From assembly GCA_937877465.1 (NCBI GenBank), contig CALFIT010000199.1, forward strand, positions 1 to 45,830: a DNA stretch of 45,830 nucleotides, written 5' to 3'. This document shows, piece after piece, positions 9,707 through 17,556 of the stretch. The stretch is from an uncultured Bacteroidales bacterium. Its GTDB lineage: Bacteria; Bacteroidota; Bacteroidia; Bacteroidales; F082. The position numbers and the translations under genes are program-made. The number at the start of each line of letters is the position of its first letter. The first letter of the stretch is position 1. The notes under the pieces are model-generated. The model saw nothing but the letters and a program-made list of their open reading frames with translations, ran no database searches and was not told the origin of the DNA.

Positions 9707-10530
9707 TTACTTGACAAATTCTGCCGCCACCCAGTTGTTGCGGCTCGAATGGCGACGGTAACGCAAGCCCAACCGCTCGGCTTCCGTCCGGATGCTGTCC
9801 AAGTCCTCTGTGTAGAAACCACTGAAGAAGATATGGGCATCCGCGTTCATGGCTGCCACATAACAGTGCATGTCGCGCAGCAAGATGTTGCGGTTGATGT
9901 TGGCCAAAACGACGTCAAACTTGCCTTCGATGGAATGTGCGTCGCCAAGCACAATTGCGATGTCGTCGATACCGTTCAACGCGCTGTTGGTGAAGGCGTT
10001 GCGATAGGCCCACTCGTCGTTGTCGATGGCCACCGTCATGGCTGCCCCCAACTTCTTGGCAAGAATGGCCAACACCGCCGTGCCGCTGCCCATGTCGAGG
10101 ACGGCTTTCCCCTTGAAGTCGGTCTCAAGCATCAGTTGGATGATTTGGGCCGTGGTTTCGTGGTTGGCCGTGCCAAACGACATCTTGGGTTCGATCACAA
10201 GGTCAAACTCAAAACTGGGGTCGGGTTGATGGAACGGTGCCCTCACGCGACACCGCTCGTTGACGACCACGGGCTGGTAGGAAGCCTCCCACAGCTCGTT
10301 CCAGTCCTTGTCGGGCATCTCCTCCACTTTCAGCAATTGGATGTCGAAAAAGGCAGGGTCGTTGAGCAAGTCGCCAACCGCCGCGTCATCCTTGCTATCC
10401 TCTGGGCAATAGGCTTTTAGGCATTGCCCCTCGTCCATAAACGAGTCGAAGCCGATGCCAGCCAACATTGTCACTAACATATCATGCTGAATGTCGGAAC
10501 TTGGCGCCGTAAATGAATACTCCAATGTCT

Positions 10531-10534
<4 letters not shown>
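9707..10534 (-). CDS. prmA: Ribosomal protein L11 methyltransferase
   Basis: A 275-residue enzyme that uses S-adenosylmethionine to trimethylate amino groups of ribosomal protein L11. The SAM-binding motif I is DMGSGTAVL (147-155), followed by the acidic loop AIDNDEWA and the VLANINRNIL segment that plays the NPP-like role in this family. I chose the ATG at 10534 because it overlaps the tpiA stop as ATGA and gives the usual N-terminus MKTLEYSF; upstream codons fall inside tpiA. The overlap implies translational coupling to tpiA. Confidence 0.95.
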
Positions 10535-11310
<776 letters not shown>

Positions 11311-11361
11311 GGTATTTTAGATTTAAAGATTTAATATTCAATGATTTAAAATTATTGTTAT

Positions 11362-12117
11362 TCAGTTAAAAACCACCTTACACCGACAGACCTCCACTTG
11401 GTTGCCTGCCGAGGCATCCGTCTTGACCATTCGCACAGCATACTCATTATCAGCCGTTTGTTCGCGATAGAAGCTGAGCATGTCGCCTTGGTGCGCCTCG
11501 GCCACATACGCTATCTCGAACCGCTTGATCTGACGCTCGCGATACCAAGCCACATTCCACAAGTCAAGCACATGCTCGATGTATTTCACCGAATTGAGAT
11601 GCCCGTTGATGTCGATGTCGTTGTATTGGATCTCGATGTCACGCACAAATTCGGCATGTTCCGAAATCTTCACCCTTCCGCCTCGCTCGATGGGACAAGG
11701 CTTGTCGGCCACAATCCATTGGTTGATGGCGCCATTGTCGATGGCATAGATGTCGGTGGGGCGGCGCGTTTCGGTGTCGATCATCGCCCAAACAGAGCGA
11801 CCGTAGCCATACACGCGGCCATTGTTGCCCGTCACGCAGAAATTGCGTTGCGTGAAGAACTTCAGCGCGTTTTCGACCCATGTTTCCACCGTATACCGCT
11901 CATATTGCGCTGGCATCTCCGTCATCTCGATGGCCAAACGCGACAAGACCCACGAGCGTTGAATGCCCATCAGGTAACGCATCCCGAAGCCACGGTCGGT
12001 GGAATGGAAATCAGCCGCATTCAGCAACTGGTTGCCGAGATGCCCCAGAAAGATCCGCCCCGAGAAGTCGCAGTGGAACGGCTCAGCCATGAATTCATAT
12101 TTTCCTATTTTATCCAT
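11362..12117 (-). CDS. Acyl-ACP thioesterase (FatA/FatB-like)
   Basis: A 251-residue protein made of two hot-dog domains, like the acyl-ACP thioesterases of Bacteroides and plants. It should release fatty acids from acyl carrier protein in the cytoplasm. The first domain carries RGFGMRYLMGIQRSWVLSRL and WVENALKFFTQRNF. The second carries the family signature DIDINGHLNSVKYIEHVLD with the catalytic-site Asn and His. The start at 12117 (MDKIGKYEF) shares one base with the permease stop (TAATG), so translation is probably coupled. The open frame continues upstream inside the permease gene, but that stretch is Arg-rich shadow sequence. Confidence 0.9.
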   Translation of the reverse strand: MDKIGKYEFMAEPFHCDFSGRIFLGHLGNQLLNAADFHSTDRGFGMRYLMGIQRSWVLSRLAIEMTEMPAQYERYTVETWVENALKFFTQRNFCVTGNNGRVYGYGRSVWAMIDTETRRPTDIYAIDNGAINQWIVADKPCPIERGGRVKISEHAEFVRDIEIQYNDIDINGHLNSVKYIEHVLDLWNVAWYRERQIKRFEIAYVAEAHQGDMLSFYREQTADNEYAVRMVKTDASAGNQVEVCRCKVVFN

Positions 12118-13187
12118 TATGCATTGATTCTTACACGCGGATCGATAACCCCATAAACGATGTCCACGACGATGTTGACCAACACCAACATGGTGGCAAT
12201 GAGTAGCACTGCGCCCATGATGACGGGGAAATCGTACTTGTCGAGCGCGTCGACCACCACCACGCCGACACCTTTCCAGTCGAAGACATACTCCACGAAG
12301 ACCGCGCCGGCCAACAACGAGGCAAACCAGCCCGAAACGGCAGTCACCACAGGGTTCAAGGCGTTGCGCAAGGCATGGACGGCGATGACGCGCCACGGCT
12401 TCAGGCCCTTGGCCCGCGCCGTGCGCACATAGTCCTGCGACATGGCCTCAAGCAGCGAGGTGCGCGTCAGTTCCGTCACCACGGCCAACGGCCTCATGCC
12501 CAACGTCAAGGCGGGCAAGATGAGGTTGCGCAGGCTAAGGTACTCTCCCCTGCCGTATTCGTCGACGGTGTAAAGGCTTCCCGTCATGCCTAAACCCGTC
12601 CAATGTTCAAGCAGGAAACCGAAGACCCAAGCCATCAAGATAGCCGCAAAAAACGAAGGCAGCGACATTCCGATGGTGGTGACGAACAGCGTCAACTTAT
12701 TGAGAAACTTGGTATTGAACACCGCCGTCAGGATGCCGATGGCCAAGCCAACGAGCATCGCGATGGAGATGGAAACGAAAGCCAACAGCAAAGTGTTCGG
12801 GAAGGCCTCGCCCAAGATGTCGGAAACCTTGCGTTTGCTTTGGTACGACATGCGCAGATAAGGCCCTTTCAGCACCACAGCCGTCGTGCCGATAGTGGCG
12901 ATTTTGGCATAACGCCCGATCTTGTCCAACTTTTGCGTGCCTTCTGAGATGTCGTAAAACGAAATCGGGACCAAGTCGTTCAGGTAGTCGACATATTGTT
13001 TCCCAAGGCTTTGGTTCAGGCCCAATTCCTCGCGGATGGCGTTCACCGACTCTTGGTCGGCACGTTGGCCGAGCATCATCTGGGCAGGGTCGCCGGGCAG
13101 GATGTTGAACAGGAAAAACACCAACGTCGCGACGCCCCAAAGCACCGCGATACCGTAAAGCAACTTCCTGATGACGTAACTGCCCAT
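12117..13187 (-). CDS. ABC transporter permease, OppB/DppB type
   Basis: A 356-residue inner-membrane permease. The N-terminal helix is followed by FNILPGDPAQMMLGQRA, the OppB/DppB signature. A periplasmic insert (about 60-110) and five further helices follow. The cytoplasmic EAA loop that contacts the ATPase is RTARAKGLKPWRVIAVHALR. Such permeases work with an OppC partner, two ATPases and a solute-binding protein to import peptides, nickel or similar solutes. None of those partners is nearby. It starts 5 bp after the BT_3928-family gene and is coupled to the thioesterase gene. The substrate cannot be told. Confidence 0.9.
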   Translation of the reverse strand: MGSYVIRKLLYGIAVLWGVATLVFFLFNILPGDPAQMMLGQRADQESVNAIREELGLNQSLGKQYVDYLNDLVPISFYDISEGTQKLDKIGRYAKIATIGTTAVVLKGPYLRMSYQSKRKVSDILGEAFPNTLLLAFVSISIAMLVGLAIGILTAVFNTKFLNKLTLFVTTIGMSLPSFFAAILMAWVFGFLLEHWTGLGMTGSLYTVDEYGRGEYLSLRNLILPALTLGMRPLAVVTELTRTSLLEAMSQDYVRTARAKGLKPWRVIAVHALRNALNPVVTAVSGWFASLLAGAVFVEYVFDWKGVGVVVVDALDKYDFPVIMGAVLLIATMLVLVNIVVDIVYGVIDPRVRINA

Positions 13188-13191
13188 GATG

Positions 13192-14430
13192 TCAGAAAAT
13201 CTTCAAGGCCTTCGAAAAGTCAACCGCACTCCACTTGTCGACGACCAAGCCGTTGTCGAGCCAGACCAAACCAGGGTTGTAGCGTACTATCGTCTTGATT
13301 TCCAGCTCGTCGGCATAATACGCCTCGTAGAGGAAATCGTATTTCGCACGCAATTCGTCGACATATTCAGGCGCGTCGGCGACGACCCAAATCACATAAT
13401 AGCCATGCCTGTCGGCGGCCTCGGTGATGGCTTTCACCTTTTGCCACTCCTTCTCGGTGACCTTGCTCAGGTCGTGCGAGGTGAACATCAGTAGGTTCTC
13501 GGTGCTGAGGATCATCTCCGTCATGTCGTCGCCGTTCTCGTCAAGCGCCGTGAAACCGAGATAGTTGTCCCCGCCTTCCGTCCTTTGCCCGACAAACTCC
13601 CACTGCGACATCCATACCGAGTCGTTCCACGGATAGTTGGGCGAAAGGTATTCCTTGGTCTCGCCCGTGGCTTTATTCTTGTAAGTCAAGTAGATCTGGC
13701 TCGCCTCGGCAGGCTCGGCGTTCAACTGGCTGCCCACCTTCCATGCCATGAAATCGACGACGGGCAGATGGCGGTAATTGTACACCTCGAAACCGAGGAA
13801 AGCCGCCGCATAAAGGCATCCGATGGCGAACTGCGCAGGTCCGCTGAGTTTGTTTTCAAGCCTTTTGTTGTTCATTATCAGCGGGATAAGCACAGTATCA
13901 ATGACCAAGTTCTTGTAGAAGGTCTGCCAGTTGCTCATCTTGATGGCCGTACCGAAGCAGCCGCAGTCGGGCACGAGGTCGTAAACGGCGTCAAACAAGG
14001 TCGTAAAGGTGAAGAACAGCATCAACAAGGTGGCGCCGAGCACCGCCAAACGCGGATAGACCTTGGTCAGCAGGCAGATGCCGACCAAGAACTCGGCCAA
14101 AATCAGGCCCACGGCCAATACCATGGCGAGGCCGTTGAGCCACGTCATGTGGTAAACCGCAAGGTAGTCAAGGATTTTGTACTTCGTCCCCAAGGGGTCG
14201 ACGCCTTTGGTGAAGCTGCTGAAGATGAACAGCGCACCCACCAATAGGCGGCATATCGTCAGGGCCGCGTTGTTGTAACGCTTGCTGAACGCCAAGGCGA
14301 CCAAGAAATTGAGCAGCAGGATGGCCAAAAACCAGAAGTGGTATTCGGGCAGGAAGAAGATGCCCGCAGCCGTGGCCAATGCCGCCAAGATGCTGACCCA
14401 TGCGATGCCCGAGTTGTTCTTTCTTCTCAT
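13192..14430 (-). CDS. BT_3928-family DoxX-like membrane protein
   Basis: A 412-residue membrane protein. The N-terminal half has about six to seven helices. It includes the DoxX/MauE-like segment RLLVGALFIFSSFTKGVDP and a PDCGCFG motif, which is the CGCFG seen in MauE-like proteins handling redox partners. The C-terminal part (about 240-412) is soluble and resembles a divergent thioredoxin-like fold without an active CxxC. In Bacteroides this family sits between a DUF1599 gene and tpiA, and the order is kept here. The function is unproven; a role in envelope redox chemistry is inference. It starts one base after the DUF1599 stop. Confidence 0.88.
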   Translation of the reverse strand: MRRKNNSGIAWVSILAALATAAGIFFLPEYHFWFLAILLLNFLVALAFSKRYNNAALTICRLLVGALFIFSSFTKGVDPLGTKYKILDYLAVYHMTWLNGLAMVLAVGLILAEFLVGICLLTKVYPRLAVLGATLLMLFFTFTTLFDAVYDLVPDCGCFGTAIKMSNWQTFYKNLVIDTVLIPLIMNNKRLENKLSGPAQFAIGCLYAAAFLGFEVYNYRHLPVVDFMAWKVGSQLNAEPAEASQIYLTYKNKATGETKEYLSPNYPWNDSVWMSQWEFVGQRTEGGDNYLGFTALDENGDDMTEMILSTENLLMFTSHDLSKVTEKEWQKVKAITEAADRHGYYVIWVVADAPEYVDELRAKYDFLYEAYYADELEIKTIVRYNPGLVWLDNGLVVDKWSAVDFSKALKIF

Positions 14431-14431
14431 C

Positions 14432-14980
14432 TCACACCTCCTCGTTCAGCAAAATCAGGGCGAAAACGGCATAGTTGATCATATCGTAATAGTTGGCGTC
14501 GATGCCTTCCGAAGCAACGGTCTTGCCGCCGTGGTCTTCGATGCTCTTGGTGCGCAGCACCTTGCTCATAATCAAGTCGGTGATGGAGCTGACGCGCATG
14601 TCGCGCCAGGCCTCGTCGTAGTCGTGGTTCTTGCGGGTCATCAGCTCATAGGCTTCGGTGGTCACCTTGTCGAAAAGCGCCGTGGCCTCTTCCGTGCTCA
14701 GGTCGGGCTGGTCGACCACGCCGAGCCGCAGCTGGATGATGCCCATCGCCGCATAGTTGACGATGCCGATGAACTCAGGCTCGATGCCTTCGTCCACAAG
14801 CCGTTCATGGGTGGTCTGCAACGTCCTGATTCTCTTTACCTTGATAAATATCTGATCGGTGATTGACGGCGTGCGCAGGATACGCCATGCCGGGCCATAG
14901 TCCTTCATCTTGTCGACAAACAGCTTGCGGCATTGCGCCAACACCGCATGAAATTGGGCTTTTGTGTCTTTCGTTTGCAT
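14432..14980 (-). CDS. DUF1599 domain protein
   Basis: A 182-residue cytoplasmic protein of two DUF1599 repeats. Each carries a K(M/N)xDYxxAWR core: KMKDYGPAWRILR in the first and KNHDYDEAWRDMR in the second, followed by SITDxIxxKxxR. The family is widespread in Bacteroidota with unknown function. I chose the ATG at 14980 (MQTKDTKAQF); the frame upstream overlaps folP and the promoter. It diverges from folP, and its -7 element shares a palindrome with the folP promoter. Confidence 0.9.
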   Translation of the reverse strand: MQTKDTKAQFHAVLAQCRKLFVDKMKDYGPAWRILRTPSITDQIFIKVKRIRTLQTTHERLVDEGIEPEFIGIVNYAAMGIIQLRLGVVDQPDLSTEEATALFDKVTTEAYELMTRKNHDYDEAWRDMRVSSITDLIMSKVLRTKSIEDHGGKTVASEGIDANYYDMINYAVFALILLNEEV

Positions 14981-14989
14981 GAAAAAATG

Positions 14990-15005
14990 TATTTTTGCAA
15001 AAATA
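14990..15005. promoter_or_regulatory. Palindromic divergent promoter (DUF1599 / folP)
   Basis: The perfect 16-bp palindrome TATTTTTGCAAAAATA contains two back-to-back TAnnTTTG -7 elements: 14990-14997 reading toward folP (+) and 14998-15005 reading toward the DUF1599 gene (-). Predicted starts fall about 10 nt before the DUF1599 ATG and about 14 nt before the folP ATG. The two promoters share the same bases, so only one polymerase should bind at a time. Confidence 0.7.
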
Positions 15006-15017
15006 ATACTTTTTCCA

Positions 15018-15866
15018 ATGTGGCAGCTATTTTCGCGCGGTAAATCGCATAATTTTAAGCATCCCGCCATCATGGGCATCCTCAACGTGACGCCCGACTC
15101 GTTCTCCGACGGCGGACGCTACAACCAGATTGACAACGCCTTGCGCCATGTCGAAACGATGCTCTCCGACGGCGCCGACTTTATCGACATCGGGGGTTGC
15201 TCCACCCGGCCCAACAACGCCATCGCCACCGAAACGGAGGAACGCGAGCGGGTGATCCCCATCCTGAAAGCCGTCCGGAAACGGTTTCCCGACACGCTGC
15301 TTTCCATCGACACGTTCCGCAAAAGCGTGGCCGAGGCCTGCATCGACGAAGGCGCAGACCTCATCAACGACATCTCGGGCGGGCTTTTCGACGCGGAGAT
15401 GCTGCCCTTCATCGGAAGAAACCACATCCCCTACATCCTCATGCATTGCGTGGGTACGCCCGAAACGATGCACCAATATGCCCTCGGCGGCGACATCCAC
15501 CAAACCGTACTCGACTTCTTCAGGCGGCAATGCGAGGCCTTGGAAGCCTACGGCCCGCAGCAAGTCATCCTCGACCCGGGCATAGGCTTCGGCAAGAGTC
15601 TTGAAGCCAACTACCAGTTGCTCAGCGACTTGAACCGCTATCGTCACAAGGGCTTGCCCATCCTCATCGGCATCTCGCGGAAGTCATTAATAAATAAGGT
15701 ATTGTGTACATCGCCGCAAGAGGCCGACAATGGCACCACCGTGCTCAACACCCTCGCCCTGCTCAACGGTGCCGACATCCTTCGCGTCCACGACGTGAAA
15801 AAAGCCTGCGAAGCCGTGGCGTTGGTACATACTTTTTGTATTTTTGCGCCAAATTCACAGCCATGA
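15018..15866 (+). CDS. folP: Dihydropteroate synthase
   Basis: A 282-residue enzyme of folate synthesis that joins p-aminobenzoate to dihydropterin pyrophosphate; it is the sulfonamide target. Motifs in order: MGILNVTPDSFSDGG, DIGGCSTRP, LLSIDTFRKSVAEACIDEGA, LINDISGG, LDPGIGFGKSLEANY and ILIGISRKSLI. The start at 15018 (MWQLFSRGK) fits the promoter spacing; earlier in-frame ATGs lie before the predicted transcription start. Its stop overlaps the cdaA start (ATGA), so the two are translationally coupled, an arrangement also seen in other Bacteroidales. Confidence 0.96.
   Translation: MWQLFSRGKSHNFKHPAIMGILNVTPDSFSDGGRYNQIDNALRHVETMLSDGADFIDIGGCSTRPNNAIATETEERERVIPILKAVRKRFPDTLLSIDTFRKSVAEACIDEGADLINDISGGLFDAEMLPFIGRNHIPYILMHCVGTPETMHQYALGGDIHQTVLDFFRRQCEALEAYGPQQVILDPGIGFGKSLEANYQLLSDLNRYRHKGLPILIGISRKSLINKVLCTSPQEADNGTTVLNTLALLNGADILRVHDVKKACEAVALVHTFCIFAPNSQP
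15839..15846 (+). promoter_or_regulatory. Possible internal -7 element for cdaA (TATTTTTG)
   Basis: TATTTTTG lies inside the last codons of folP, 17 bp before the cdaA ATG, which is the same spacing range as other promoters in this window. It may give cdaA expression independent of folP. No -33 box at standard spacing was found. Confidence 0.45.
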
Positions 15867-16636
15867 TCGATCTTTTCATCCAAGTCAGCGTCTTCGACAT
15901 CATCGACATCATCTTGGTGGCGGCCTTGTTCTACGGCCTCTACCGCCTGCTGAAAGGCACGTCGGCCATGAGCATCTTCATCGGCATCGTGGCCGTCTTC
16001 CTCATCTGGCAGTTGGTCAAGGCCCTGCACATGGAGATGCTGACCGCCATTTTGGGCGCATTCGTCAGCGTGGGCTTCATCGCGCTCATCATCATCTTCC
16101 AGCCGGAGATACGTCGGTTCCTGTTCACCATCGGCGACCAAGCCCGCGAAGGCAAGTTGGCGCAAAAGCTCAAATTCCTGAAAGTCAGGAGCAATGTCGA
16201 CCTGAACACCGAAGCCGTCGCCAAGGCCTGCGTCAACATGGCCGAAATCAAGCAGGGTGCGCTCATCCTGCTCACGCGAAAGAACAACTTGGACGACATC
16301 GTCGCGACGGGCGTGACGGTCAACGCCGACATCACCAACCCGTTGATAGAGAACATCTTCTTCAAGAACAGCCCTTTGCACGACGGTGCGATGATCATCC
16401 GCCACAACCGCATCACGGCGGCGCGTTGCATCCTGCCTGTGTCGAACAATACCAACATCCCCGGGCACTACGGCCTGCGTCACCGTGCGGCCATCGGCGT
16501 AACGGAGGTCAACGACTGCATCGCGTTGGTGGTTTCAGAGGAAACGGGCAACATCAGCATGGTTTCCGGCGGCGAAATCAAGACCGTCAAGCCATCGGAA
16601 ATCAAAGAAACGATCGAAAAGGAAATGAAAGTTTAA
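15863..16636 (+). CDS. cdaA: Diadenylate cyclase (CdaA type)
   Basis: A 257-residue membrane-bound enzyme that makes the second messenger cyclic di-AMP from two ATP. Three N-terminal transmembrane helices (about 10-30, 36-55, 60-80) are followed by a DisA_N/DAC domain. The catalytic motifs are visible: DGA at 174-176 (LHDGAMII) and RHR at 206-208 (YGLRHRAAIG), with EETGNIS near the end. Length is usual for CdaA. It overlaps folP by four bases. Confidence 0.96.
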   Translation: MIDLFIQVSVFDIIDIILVAALFYGLYRLLKGTSAMSIFIGIVAVFLIWQLVKALHMEMLTAILGAFVSVGFIALIIIFQPEIRRFLFTIGDQAREGKLAQKLKFLKVRSNVDLNTEAVAKACVNMAEIKQGALILLTRKNNLDDIVATGVTVNADITNPLIENIFFKNSPLHDGAMIIRHNRITAARCILPVSNNTNIPGHYGLRHRAAIGVTEVNDCIALVVSEETGNISMVSGGEIKTVKPSEIKETIEKEMKV

Positions 16637-16656
16637 GAAGCAAATCTCTCACAAAA

Positions 16657-17529
16657 CTAATCTGAGATTTCCACGAAGCCGTCGTTCTCCTCGGCATAAC
16701 GCAACTGTTGCTTGTACGGGTCGTAGCGCAGCAGCGACTGGTTCCAATAGTCAAGATTCCGGCTTTTCAGTTCCTTGCCCACATAGCTGTTCATCATGTA
16801 GTCGTAGGTGTAGCCTGCATAGAGCTTGCCCAAATACACGGCGTAATTGTACACATCCTTAAGTTCCAAGGTATCGATAGTGTATTGATAATCAATCTTG
16901 TTTTTCCAAAACGAGAAGTCCGTCTTGGAGTCGAAGCCGTCCATGAGGTTGTGCTCGCAAAACAGCAAGGGCTTCCACTCGCCGTCGCTGACCTCAAACC
17001 ACGAGGCCACGTTGACCGTATTCAAAGGGTGCTTGTAGCTGTACTCGTCGCTGTCGCTGAAAAGGTAGTCCTCGTATTCCGTGATGCGCCCCGAAATCTC
17101 CATTTGCGAGAGCATCACCAGCCAATGTGTGGAGTCGACTTGGATGTTGTCGATGTCGTCGGGGATGTAAACGTCAAGGTTGTAGTCGTGTAGCGCATCG
17201 GCGTAAGCGCCATACATCACGTCGAGAAACAGGTCTTGGCTAAAGCCTTGCAGCACATCGGTCTGACCGTATTGCATATTGTACTCCACCTTCACCTCGG
17301 CCTTTTCGGGGAAATAGACGGCCACGCGGGTGTCGGTTTGCTCGGCCACGAAGCTCTTGGCCAACTTCAGTTCGGTTTGGCAACTCGACAGAGACAGTAA
17401 AAATAGAACAAAACCGACAAAACGTCCAAAACCTCTGTTTCTTGGGATGTGGGAAAACTTGCCAACCGGCAGTTTTCCAGCAACGCACAGTTGCACCGTT
17501 GCCACACGCTTGTCTTTGAATTTACTCAT
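16657..17529 (-). CDS. Lipoprotein of unknown function
   Basis: Up to 290 residues. A hydrophobic stretch ends in the lipobox LSLSSC with Cys50 as the likely lipidated residue. The 35-residue polar lead before the hydrophobic core is unusually long for a signal peptide; the true start may be a later codon, but no internal ATG is available before the core. The mature part has mixed helices and strands, with repeated Tyr-rich segments near the end, and no recognised domain. The gene converges with cdaA and lies 27 bp downstream of parC on the same strand. Confidence 0.72.
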   Translation of the reverse strand: MSKFKDKRVATVQLCVAGKLPVGKFSHIPRNRGFGRFVGFVLFLLSLSSCQTELKLAKSFVAEQTDTRVAVYFPEKAEVKVEYNMQYGQTDVLQGFSQDLFLDVMYGAYADALHDYNLDVYIPDDIDNIQVDSTHWLVMLSQMEISGRITEYEDYLFSDSDEYSYKHPLNTVNVASWFEVSDGEWKPLLFCEHNLMDGFDSKTDFSFWKNKIDYQYTIDTLELKDVYNYAVYLGKLYAGYTYDYMMNSYVGKELKSRNLDYWNQSLLRYDPYKQQLRYAEENDGFVEISD

Positions 17530-17556
17530 TGTTTTGCAAGTTTTGAAGGTTTTGGT

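Noticed and set aside
16642..16670. Inverted repeat AAATCTC / GAGATTT between cdaA and the lipoprotein gene
   Set aside because: The loop is 15 bases, the stem is AT-rich, there is no T tract and it runs into coding sequence, so it does not support a terminator call.
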